Positions 1 to 6,908 of a stretch of 64,000 nt of DNA are shown piece by piece; the first letter of the stretch is position 1, and the number at the start of each line of letters is the position of its first letter. Origin of the DNA: an uncultured Collinsella sp. (lineage in GTDB: Bacteria > Actinomycetota > Coriobacteriia > Coriobacteriales > Coriobacteriaceae); contig CANNOC010000007.1 in assembly GCA_947507155.1 (NCBI GenBank), positions 1-64,000 of the forward strand. Direction: 5' to 3'. Under the pieces are notes generated by a model. The model made no database searches. It was given only the letters and a program-made list of their open reading frames with translations, and was not told where the DNA came from. The position numbers and the translations under genes were made by a program.

Positions 1-5
1 CGCAT

Positions 6-44
6 AAAAAGCCTCCCATTTCTCATGTCCAAGAAATGGGAGGC
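6..44 (-). terminator. Rho-independent terminator, minus strand
   Basis: A 13-bp perfect stem (11-23 with 32-44) is followed on the minus strand by TTTTT (6-10). It would stop minus-strand transcripts arriving from the right. It may have been the terminator of xseAB before the IS110 element inserted between them, but this is inference. Confidence 0.6.
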
Positions 45-59
45 AGTTCATTTTGCGAC

Positions 60-135
60 GGGGCTTTTTTGACTACTTTTTCGCAAACGCAAGTGCTCGG
101 CGAGGCAGCCGACAAGAGGTAGTCAAAAAAGCCCC
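60..135. repeat. 17-bp perfect inverted repeat with 42-nt loop
   Basis: GGGGCTTTTTTGACTAC at 60-76 is exactly complementary to 119-135. The T-run lies inside the stem, so this is not an ordinary terminator. It could be a small palindromic element or the flank of the neighbouring IS. No gene is seen from 1 to 396. Confidence 0.6.
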
Positions 136-189
136 ATTACAGTTTGAGTCGTCCGAAAGGGCGGCTCTTTTCCGTTGCATGGTTATACG

Positions 190-396
190 ATTGAGCCGTA
201 CCGGTGGTCGCTGGCCGACCGCCCCGGACGGCCGTCAGCCCCTGCCCCGTAGAGGGCCCGGGACGTGTTGCCGCCGGGGCGGGAGGGGCCGCGGGGAACG
301 ACTGATAGAGATGTGCCGGGCCCGGACCGGGCCACGGCCGGGTAATGTGGGTGTCGCTTCCGCGGCTTACGGCCGGCTCAAGGGAGAGGATACACC
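190..396 (+). ncRNA. Candidate IS110 bridge RNA region
   Basis: In the IS110 group the noncoding left end upstream of the transposase encodes a structured bridge RNA with target- and donor-binding loops (established for IS621). Here about 200 nt between the presumed left end and the start codon carry many short complementary G+C blocks, such as GGCCGACC, CCCCGGACGG and CGGGCCCGGACC. Loops were not assigned, and the RNA is inferred from position and family. Confidence 0.4.
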
Positions 397-1563
397 ATGC
401 CTGCAGCAGAGACGCCCGTGGCCTACCTGGGGATCGACGTCGGGAAGAGCTCGCACAGCGCGTGCGCGCTCGATGCGGGAGGGGGCGTCGCCTTCAGGGC
501 CGAGCCGGCCAACAGGCCCGACGACATCGACCGGCTGCTCGAGCGGGCCGGCTCCGGCGCGCTGGTCGTCGTCGACCAGAGGCGAAACATCGGCGCGCTG
601 GTCCTCGCGCGCGCCCATGCGCACGGGAACCCCTGCGCCTACCTGCCAGGATATGCCGAGAAGCAGGCCCGCGGGATGTTCCCCGGCATCGCGAAGACCG
701 ACGCCATCGACGCCGAGGTGATCGCGCGCACCGCGCTCGGCGTGCCCGGCGCCCTCAGGCCGGCGCCCGAGGAGCCCGAGGGGGCCGCCTCGCTGCGGAT
801 CCTGTCGTCGCAGCGCGAGTTCGCGTCGTCCGCCAGGACCCGCGCGAAGAACAGGCTGCGCGCGACCCTGCTCGAGGCCGACCCCGCGCTCGAGGGCGCG
901 GTCGACCCGTCGAGCCGCTGGCAGGTGTCGGTGCTGGCCGAGTTCGGCGGGGCCGCCGGGTGCTCGGCCGCCGGCTGGCGCAGGTTCTCGGGCGCCGCCA
1001 GGCGCGCGGGCGCCCCCGCCGCGGGGGCCAGGAGGCTCTGGGTGGCGCTGCTGGCCTCGTCGCGCTCGGGAAGGCCGCTCCCGGCCGGCGAGGACGTCGC
1101 GGTCCGGATGCTCGCCCGGGAGATAGCCTCCCTCGACGCCGACATCGGGGAGCTCGACTCGCTCGTGGCCGACTCGCTGGCGGGCGACGAGGTCTACGAG
1201 TGCCTCCTCACGGTGCCCGGGATCGGCCCCAAGACCGCCGCGGCGCTGGTGACGTCGATCGACATATCCGCGTTCAGGGGGCATGACGAGCTCGCGAGCT
1301 ATTGCGGCGTGGCGCCGTCCGACAGGCGCTCCGGGAGCAGCATCAGGTCGACGTCGTCGCAGCGCGGCGGGAACAGGCAGCTCAAGAACCTGCTCATATT
1401 CAGCTGCAACTCCCTCATCGGCACGGACAACAGGTTCGGGAGGTACTACGGGGAGTGCAGGGCGAGGGGGATGAGGCACGGCAAGGCGCTGAAGGCGGTC
1501 GCGAGGAAGAGGCTCAAGGTCATCTACGCGATCATGCGCGACGCCGTCCCGTACGCGGCCTAG
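397..1563 (+). CDS. IS110-family DEDD transposase (RNA-guided recombinase)
   Basis: 388 aa, the usual IS110 length. The N-terminal RuvC-like DEDD domain has IDVGK (D14) and KTDAIDA (D102, D105). The position normally holding the second acidic residue (Glu) appears to be Asp (VVVDQ, D60). The C-terminal Transposase_20 domain has the HhH motif VPGIGPKTAAAL (273-284) and GVAPSDRRSGSS (304-315), which contains the conserved serine region. The ribosome site is GGGAGAGGA, 7 nt before ATG. It probably catalyses bridge-RNA-directed insertion and excision. The frame is intact, so the element may be active. Confidence 0.9.
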   Translation: MPAAETPVAYLGIDVGKSSHSACALDAGGGVAFRAEPANRPDDIDRLLERAGSGALVVVDQRRNIGALVLARAHAHGNPCAYLPGYAEKQARGMFPGIAKTDAIDAEVIARTALGVPGALRPAPEEPEGAASLRILSSQREFASSARTRAKNRLRATLLEADPALEGAVDPSSRWQVSVLAEFGGAAGCSAAGWRRFSGAARRAGAPAAGARRLWVALLASSRSGRPLPAGEDVAVRMLAREIASLDADIGELDSLVADSLAGDEVYECLLTVPGIGPKTAAALVTSIDISAFRGHDELASYCGVAPSDRRSGSSIRSTSSQRGGNRQLKNLLIFSCNSLIGTDNRFGRYYGECRARGMRHGKALKAVARKRLKVIYAIMRDAVPYAA

Positions 1564-1703
1564 CGGGCGGCGGGATCAACCGAAGGGGAAGCGGGGGCGC
1601 CGGGCGCCCGGATGCGTCATGCCGAAATGGCGCGAAGCACGCGGTTGACAAAACTATAGAGACACGTCCCAAAAAGACTACCCCAAAGTGGACTGCGAGA
1701 TGG

Positions 1704-1970
1704 TTAGAACGAGAGGTTGTCGTCGGTGTTGGCGGCTTCGCCGTCGGCGAGCACGTCGTTGCCGTCGACGTCCTTAAGGAGCACCGAGACCTTCTGCTCG
1801 GCATCGGACAGGCGGGTGCGCAGGCTCTTGAGGAGCTCGACGCCGCGGGTATAGCTCTCGAGCGACTCTTCGAGCTCCATATCGCCCGACTCCAAGCTGC
1901 GGATGATGAGCTCCAGCTCCTGCGAGGCCTGCTTGTACGTAAGCTGCTCGACCGGGGTCTTCTCTGCCAT
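1704..1970 (-). CDS. xseB: Exodeoxyribonuclease VII small subunit
   Basis: 88 aa. It contains the family core LTYKQASQELELIIRSLESG and a following heptad-like helix (LEESLESYTRGVELLKSL). The small subunit binds XseA to form the cytoplasmic nuclease that degrades single-stranded DNA to oligonucleotides. It lies 42 nt after xseA on the same strand, with GGAAAGGAAA before ATG, and is the promoter-distal gene of an xseAB operon. The acidic C-terminus (DGNDVLADGEAANTDDN) is longer than the core. The IS110 element begins less than 100 bp beyond its stop. Confidence 0.93.
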   Translation of the reverse strand: MAEKTPVEQLTYKQASQELELIIRSLESGDMELEESLESYTRGVELLKSLRTRLSDAEQKVSVLLKDVDGNDVLADGEAANTDDNLSF

Positions 1971-2012
1971 ATCTGTTTCCTTTCCTAAAGGTCTGTCACT
2001 GTGAAACGCGGC

Positions 2013-3464
2013 CTACTCAACCGCATCGACGGTTGCCGCCACGTTGCCGTCCGCCATGCGCACGCGGATAGCGTCACCAGGCTTAAACGTCTTAGCACTC
2101 GTAGCCACGCCGTCATCGCTGTACGCGATGGAGTAACCACGGGCGAGCACCTTGAGCGGCGACAGGGCGTCGAGCGAGGCCGCTGCACGGCCTAAGTCAG
2201 ACGCAGGCTTGCTCAACATCGTGCGCCCTTGATGCTCCAGACGGGAGCTCGCGAGCGTGAGCGCATGGTGCTTGCCATCGAGCCCCGAGGTGCTTGCGAC
2301 CAAGTGCTCGGGCAGGCGCTCATAGTTCGAACGGAACACCCCGACCGAGCGCGCAATGGCGCCCGACAGGCGGTCAGCGGTCAGGGCAAGCTCCGACTCG
2401 CGACGCTCAACCATAAACGTTGGATCGTTCAGGCACGGGCGGCACGCGGCCGCATCGAGCGCATCGCCCAAGCGCGCCGTATAGGTATCCCAGGCACGTC
2501 GACCACGCTGATCGAGCATCTCCAGATCGACCTGATCCGACCCGATCATCGAAGCCATCGCAGCACCTAGGCGCTGATGGCGCGTCTCGAGCACATCCTC
2601 CAGCTCTGTCATAGCCGGTGCCACGGATTCTGCCGCCGCCGTTGGCGTGGAGGCGCGACGGTCGCTCACCATATCGCAGATCGAGGTATCGGGCTCGTGG
2701 CCGATACCGGTCACCACAGGCACGGGACAGGCCGCCACCGCGCGAGCAAGCTCTTCGTCGTTAAAGGTCATAAGATCCTCGAAGGAACCGCCGCCACGCA
2801 CGAGCAAAATGCAATCGGGCGCCGGCGTAATGGCAGCGGCGCGACGCAAGCCTTCAATAAGCTCTGCCGGTGCGCCCTCGCCTTGGACCTTTGCGCCCAC
2901 GCAGACAAGCTCGACGAGCGGGTTACGACGACGCAATGTGCGCTTGACGTCGTCGATCACGGCACCCGAAAGCGAGGTGACGACCGCCACACGCGAGCAA
3001 AACACCGGAATGCGGCGCTTGCGTGCTTCGTCCATCAGGCCCTCGCGACGCAGCTTTTCGGCCAGTTGCGCCACTTGTTGACGCAGCAGACCCTCCCCCG
3101 CCAGCGAAAACGAGCGGGCGACGAAGCTCATGCGACCCGTAGGCTTGTAGAGATTAAAGCTGCCCTTAAAGCTCACCTGCATGCCGTCGCGCAGATCGAA
3201 GGTGCGCTTAAGGTAGGCGCCCTTCCAGATGATGCAGTCGACGGCCGCCGAGTCGTCCTTGATTTGGAAGTAGCAGTGGCCGCTTCGGGCATTGGGACCA
3301 CGAAAACCCGTGACCTCACCCAAAACGCTCAGCTGCGGAATGGCATCGAGCGCGCCGGCGGCGATCTCCACCGCTTGGCTCACGCTGAGCTCTTTGCGCT
3401 CTTGCTCGTCCGATCCGTCGAACTCGGCGGAAACGGTATTGCCGGTCAGATTCCAGCCTGCCAC
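2013..3464 (-). CDS. xseA: Exodeoxyribonuclease VII large subunit
   Basis: 483 aa, GTG start preceded by AAAGGAGG. The N-terminal OB-fold (about 28-125) includes LSVLGEVTGFRG and SGHCYFQIKDD. The catalytic region follows, with GGGSFEDLMTFNDEELARA and TGIGHEPDTSICDMVSDRRAS, both diagnostic of XseA. It is the catalytic subunit of exonuclease VII, which acts bidirectionally on ssDNA in mismatch and damage repair. xseB follows 42 nt downstream. Length and motifs are normal. Confidence 0.95.
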   Translation of the reverse strand: MAGWNLTGNTVSAEFDGSDEQERKELSVSQAVEIAAGALDAIPQLSVLGEVTGFRGPNARSGHCYFQIKDDSAAVDCIIWKGAYLKRTFDLRDGMQVSFKGSFNLYKPTGRMSFVARSFSLAGEGLLRQQVAQLAEKLRREGLMDEARKRRIPVFCSRVAVVTSLSGAVIDDVKRTLRRRNPLVELVCVGAKVQGEGAPAELIEGLRRAAAITPAPDCILLVRGGGSFEDLMTFNDEELARAVAACPVPVVTGIGHEPDTSICDMVSDRRASTPTAAAESVAPAMTELEDVLETRHQRLGAAMASMIGSDQVDLEMLDQRGRRAWDTYTARLGDALDAAACRPCLNDPTFMVERRESELALTADRLSGAIARSVGVFRSNYERLPEHLVASTSGLDGKHHALTLASSRLEHQGRTMLSKPASDLGRAAASLDALSPLKVLARGYSIAYSDDGVATSAKTFKPGDAIRVRMADGNVAATVDAVE

Positions 3465-3579
3465 GCAGCCTCCTTTCGCTATCGCGCACAGAGGCTCCGG
3501 CCCCGTGCATATTTAAGTCCAACACATAGTACAGCGCCGCAGGGACACGAATCCCCGCGGCGCCTGTCTGTCCTATTTG

Positions 3580-4284
3580 TTATCGGTTGGAGTTTCTGTT
3601 GTAGCGAGCCATCAGGTAGAGCAGTTGAATGATCGAAGTGAGCGCTGCGGCCACATAGGTAAGCGCGGCTGCCGTCAGCACCTTCTTGGCACCATTGACC
3701 TGCTTGGAGCTCATGCCCGACTGCTCGATGTACGCCACGGCGCGGCGGCTGGCATCAATCTCAACCGGCAGCGTAACCAACTGGAACAGCACACTAAACG
3801 AGAAGAAGATCAGCGCGAGGGTCGTGAGCCCGGCAATGTTCATAAACAGGCCCATGAGCAGCACGATGGTCCAGGTGTTCTGGGTAAAGTTGACGACCGG
3901 GACCAGGGCAGTGCGCACCTTCATCATGGCATAGCCACTTTGACGCTGCGCGGCATGGCCCGCCTCGTGGCAGGCGACGGCAACGCTTGCGACCGACCCG
4001 CCCGAACGGTTGGCGTCCGAGAGATACAGGTTGTTATCCTGCGGGTTGTAGTGGTCGGTGAGCTCACCAGCCACGCCCTTGATACCCACGGCGTTGCAAC
4101 CGTTGGCGTCGAGCATGCGGCGAGCGACCGTGGCACCCGTATCGCCGTCCGAGCGAACCTTGGACCAGGTCTTGTACGTCGAGTTGATATAGCTCTGCGC
4201 AGCAAGGCCAAGCACTGTACAAACAAGAACAACCAGCAGGTACAGCGGGTCGATGCCAAAGCCGTAACCATAGTAATAGGGCAT
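3580..4284 (-). CDS. Membrane zinc metallopeptidase (YugP/Zn_peptidase_2 family)
   Basis: 234 aa. One N-terminal membrane segment (about 12-30) precedes a soluble part with the zinc motif HEAGH (106-110) in ACHEAGHAAQ. Three hydrophobic segments follow towards the C-terminus. This order is typical of the YugP family of integral membrane Zn proteases, whose substrates are unknown. The start is supported by CGGAGGAA upstream of ATG. It is transcribed alone between xseA and RNase D; an imperfect hairpin at 3537-3572 lies just beyond its stop but lacks a clear T-run. Confidence 0.88.
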   Translation of the reverse strand: MPYYYGYGFGIDPLYLLVVLVCTVLGLAAQSYINSTYKTWSKVRSDGDTGATVARRMLDANGCNAVGIKGVAGELTDHYNPQDNNLYLSDANRSGGSVASVAVACHEAGHAAQRQSGYAMMKVRTALVPVVNFTQNTWTIVLLMGLFMNIAGLTTLALIFFSFSVLFQLVTLPVEIDASRRAVAYIEQSGMSSKQVNGAKKVLTAAALTYVAAALTSIIQLLYLMARYNRNSNR

Positions 4285-4348
4285 GCGAATTCCTCCGAAT
4301 CGAGTTACACGTTGGACGCATTCTACCCACTCAAGCGGCTAGGCTTCC

Positions 4349-5482
4349 CTACAGGAGCTCGATTTTGCCGTCCTTCACGGTGAGTCCCATGTTGCCCGAG
4401 AGCAGATCGTCCAGGCGCGAGCCCACGAGCTCAAAACGCCAGCCTTCGCGCAAACGGCTTTGCTCAGGATGCTCAATGTAGTCGGCCAGGTCATCGCGCG
4501 AGGCAATGACCGAGGTCGCCACGCCCGAGCGCTCGGCAACCAGGCGGATGAGCGCGTACATGAGATCCGTCACGCTCTCAAGCTCCGGCGAAATCTGGCG
4601 ATGCCCGCGCACCATGAGCGGCAGGCGATCGTGCGGACAGCTTGCGCCGCGCTTGATGGCCATCAACGCGCCATCCACGTCGCGCTCCCCCAGCTGGTCG
4701 GTACCGCGGATGCTACGGAACTCCTCGACACGCACGGGATTGCGCTTAACCAGGGCCAGCAGCGTATCGTCGGACATGACCCACTTGCGCGGGATGTTGC
4801 GACGCTCGGCGCGGTCCTCGCGCCAAGCGGCAAGCTCGCGCGCAATGCCCAGCTGATGGCGGCTACACGAGTTGATGCGTTTGACCTTGCGGAATGCCTC
4901 ATGGCGGTCGGCGCGGTAGTGCGACTCGTCGGCCAAAGGACGCAACTCGTCGAGCACCCAGTCCACGCGGCCCAGCTCACGCAGGCGGCTCATCATCTCG
5001 GTATAGGCGACGATTAAGTACTTGACGTCATCGATCGCGTACTCGATCTGCTTATCGCTCAGCGGGCGGCGCGACCAATCGGTCAGCGACTCGGTCTTGG
5101 GCAGTGATACGCCGCAGAACGTCTGAACGAGCGCACCATACGAAATCTGCTGGCGCTCGCCCAAAAAGGCTGCGGCAACCTGCGTGTCAAAAATCGGTCG
5201 CGGCAGTGCGCCCACGGTATGGAGCATAACTTCCATGTCCTGTGAGCAAGCATGGAATACCTTGACCACGCCCTCGTCGGCCATAAGCTCGGCAAGCGGC
5301 GACAGGTCGTCGATCACCAGCGGATCGACAGCGACACTCTCGGCGGGGGTGGCAATCTGGACCAGGCACAGGCGCGGATGAAACGTGCGCTCGCGCAAAA
5401 ACTCGGTATCGACGGCGATCGCGTCGAACTCGCGGGCGCGCTGGCAAAAGTCGACCAGAGCCTGATGTGTGGAAATGTACAT
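4349..5482 (-). CDS. rnd: Ribonuclease D
   Basis: 377 aa from the chosen start. The DEDD 3'-5' exonuclease domain shows VDTEFLRERTF (D25, E27), FHACSQDMEV and YAIDDVKYLIVAYTEM. It is followed by an HRDC domain (about 205-285, ELAAWREDRAERRNIPRKWV). RNase D trims the 3' ends of tRNA precursors and other stable RNAs. A longer reading from a GTG at 5518 adds 12 residues unlike the family. ATG at 5482, giving the usual MYI start, was preferred although the ribosome site is weak. Confidence 0.92.
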   Translation of the reverse strand: MYISTHQALVDFCQRAREFDAIAVDTEFLRERTFHPRLCLVQIATPAESVAVDPLVIDDLSPLAELMADEGVVKVFHACSQDMEVMLHTVGALPRPIFDTQVAAAFLGERQQISYGALVQTFCGVSLPKTESLTDWSRRPLSDKQIEYAIDDVKYLIVAYTEMMSRLRELGRVDWVLDELRPLADESHYRADRHEAFRKVKRINSCSRHQLGIARELAAWREDRAERRNIPRKWVMSDDTLLALVKRNPVRVEEFRSIRGTDQLGERDVDGALMAIKRGASCPHDRLPLMVRGHRQISPELESVTDLMYALIRLVAERSGVATSVIASRDDLADYIEHPEQSRLREGWRFELVGSRLDDLLSGNMGLTVKDGKIELL

Positions 5483-5580
5483 ATCAACCCATCGAATAAG
5501 GTTAGGCCCGAAAAACACGGGTAGGATATCGGCATTGCTCTACAACTATACTCGGTTAGTCACAGAACGGGAACGTAAGT

Positions 5581-6498
5581 ATGCGCTGCCTTATCATCCA
5601 CAACCCGGCATCGGGCCCCAGCTCAGATGAAATCTACGCGTTCACGCACGCCCTCGCGCAGGGCGGCGACGAGGTCGTGATGCGTTTTATCGGCGATGGC
5701 ATGGAGCCCGAGGACGCGGTAGCGGACGTTCGCGAGTTCGATCGCGTGGTCGTTTCGGGCGGCGACGGCACCGTCTCCAACGTGCTCGACCAGATGCGCG
5801 GGTGCGGTGTCCCCACGCTTGTCTTCCCCTCCGGCACGGCCTGCCTGTTCTTTAACAACATCGGCAATGCCCCCGAGGCGGCGGCACTCGCCAAGGCTTG
5901 CCGCGACGGCCACACGGTCAAAGTGGACATGGGTGAGCTCTTTTGGCTCGACGAGAACGGCAACGAGAAGCGCCACGGCTTTATCATCATCGCCGGCTCG
6001 GGCTTCGACGCCGAGATCATGATGAAGGCCGCTCCCACCAAAAACGACATTGGCGAGATCGCCTACTTCCTCTCCGCGCTCGCCACGCCCAACCCCACGG
6101 TGGCGCACTTTACCATTGAGCACGACGGCATTGTCGAGGAGCTCGACGGCATCTGCTGCATGGCAGGCAATACCTCGGTCATCCAAAACGACATCAACCT
6201 GTTCCCCAACTGCCGCATGGACGACGGCATGGTCGACATCGTCGTTATTGAGCCCGTGCGCACGATGCAGTTGCTCCCCACGGTAATTACCGCCGCGCTC
6301 GACCCCGCTGGCAAAGTGCTCGGCCGTCCGCAGTTTAAAATCATCCAGACCAAGGAAGCCAAGATCACCTGCACGCCATCGCTGGGCATGCAGTTCGATG
6401 GAGAGATCATCTCCAGCAACTCCGGCGTCTTTGGCGCTCGCGCGCTGCCGCAATGTCTCGACCTCATCGTCGACGATTTTTCACCGCTCGGAAAATAG
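5581..6498 (+). CDS. Diacylglycerol kinase-family lipid kinase
   Basis: 305 aa. HNPASG (7-12) and SGGDGTVSN (59-67) are the nucleotide-binding motifs of the DAGK/YegS/BmrU superfamily. FPSGTACLFFNN and the C-terminal MQFDGE motif also fit. It should phosphorylate a lipid such as diacylglycerol or undecaprenol at the membrane surface; the exact lipid cannot be read. It is divergent from rnd, with the promoter in the 98-nt gap. The 30-aa membrane peptide gene begins 9 nt after its stop and is probably co-transcribed. Confidence 0.9.
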   Translation: MRCLIIHNPASGPSSDEIYAFTHALAQGGDEVVMRFIGDGMEPEDAVADVREFDRVVVSGGDGTVSNVLDQMRGCGVPTLVFPSGTACLFFNNIGNAPEAAALAKACRDGHTVKVDMGELFWLDENGNEKRHGFIIIAGSGFDAEIMMKAAPTKNDIGEIAYFLSALATPNPTVAHFTIEHDGIVEELDGICCMAGNTSVIQNDINLFPNCRMDDGMVDIVVIEPVRTMQLLPTVITAALDPAGKVLGRPQFKIIQTKEAKITCTPSLGMQFDGEIISSNSGVFGARALPQCLDLIVDDFSPLGK

Positions 6499-6507
6499 GA
6501 GGACCCC

Positions 6508-6600
6508 ATGAACGACAATCCCCTGATTGGCTTTATCGTCATCGTCTTGGCCATGCTCGTTGGTTACGCCATCAATGTGATCCACCGCCGAAAGAAGTAA
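6508..6600 (+). CDS. 30-aa single-pass membrane peptide
   Basis: The small ORF has a perfect AGGAGG at 6497-6502 and ATG five bases later. The sequence begins MNDNPLIG, continues as a hydrophobic helix (FIVIVLAMLVGYAINVI) and ends in HRRKK, a positive-inside anchor. It follows the lipid kinase by 9 nt and precedes a strong terminator, so it is most likely the second gene of a two-gene transcript. The function is unknown; a partner or regulator of the kinase is one possibility. Confidence 0.75.
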   Translation: MNDNPLIGFIVIVLAMLVGYAINVIHRRKK

Positions 6601-6633
6601 ATCCACATTGGTATGATATTCATCCAGTTATCG

Positions 6634-6680
6634 ACTCTCCCGTTGTTTATGCAAATCCTAAACAGCGGGAGAGTTTTCTT
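6634..6680 (+). terminator. Rho-independent terminator after the lipid kinase operon
   Basis: ACTCTCCCGTTGTT (6634-6647) pairs with AACAGCGGGAGAGT (one G-U), followed by TTTCTTTTT. Confidence 0.9.
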
Positions 6681-6908
6681 TTTGAGCATTGTCTGGCGCT
6701 TTATTCAGCTACAGTAAATGCAGGGTGCCTTTATTTAACTAAAGCAATAAAATGAGTATTATTATCCGCTCATCGTATATTTCTTCACGCTCATCGAGTA
6801 AAAGCTGTTGTCGAATGAATACTCTTTACACTTCCTTTAGGCTAGTAGATGTATTTATTAGCTGAAACTCCGTACGGTTTCGCGGGGTTTCAACAGTTGG
6901 GAGGGATC
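6681..6908 (+). other. AT-rich intergenic region upstream of the dipeptidase
   Basis: No gene is supported here. The stretch is much richer in A+T than its surroundings and contains several TATT/TAAT boxes but no confident -35/-10 pair. A small imperfect hairpin (GAAACTCCG with CGGGGTTTC, about 6864-6891) lies just before the ribosome site. It presumably holds the promoter of the C69 dipeptidase. Confidence 0.5.

Larger units (their letters stand above)
175..1665 (+). mobile_element. IS110-family insertion sequence (approximate limits)
   Basis: The element consists of a roughly 200-nt G+C-rich 5' noncoding end, one DEDD transposase gene and a short 3' end. Composition is visibly richer in G+C than the flanking host genes, which suggests transfer from another genome. 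IS110 elements lack classical terminal inverted repeats, so the limits are estimates. The left edge was placed near GGTTATACGATTG (181) and the right edge near TTGACAAAACTATAGAG (1645-1661). It lies just downstream of xseB. Confidence 0.7.

Noticed and set aside
367-1479. 370-codon minus-strand open frame inside the IS
   Set aside because: It lies antisense to the transposase and results from very high G+C; composition is Arg/Gly/Pro-rich without motifs.
3537-3572. Hairpin beyond the Zn protease gene as a terminator
   Set aside because: The stem is imperfect and no T-run follows on the minus strand.
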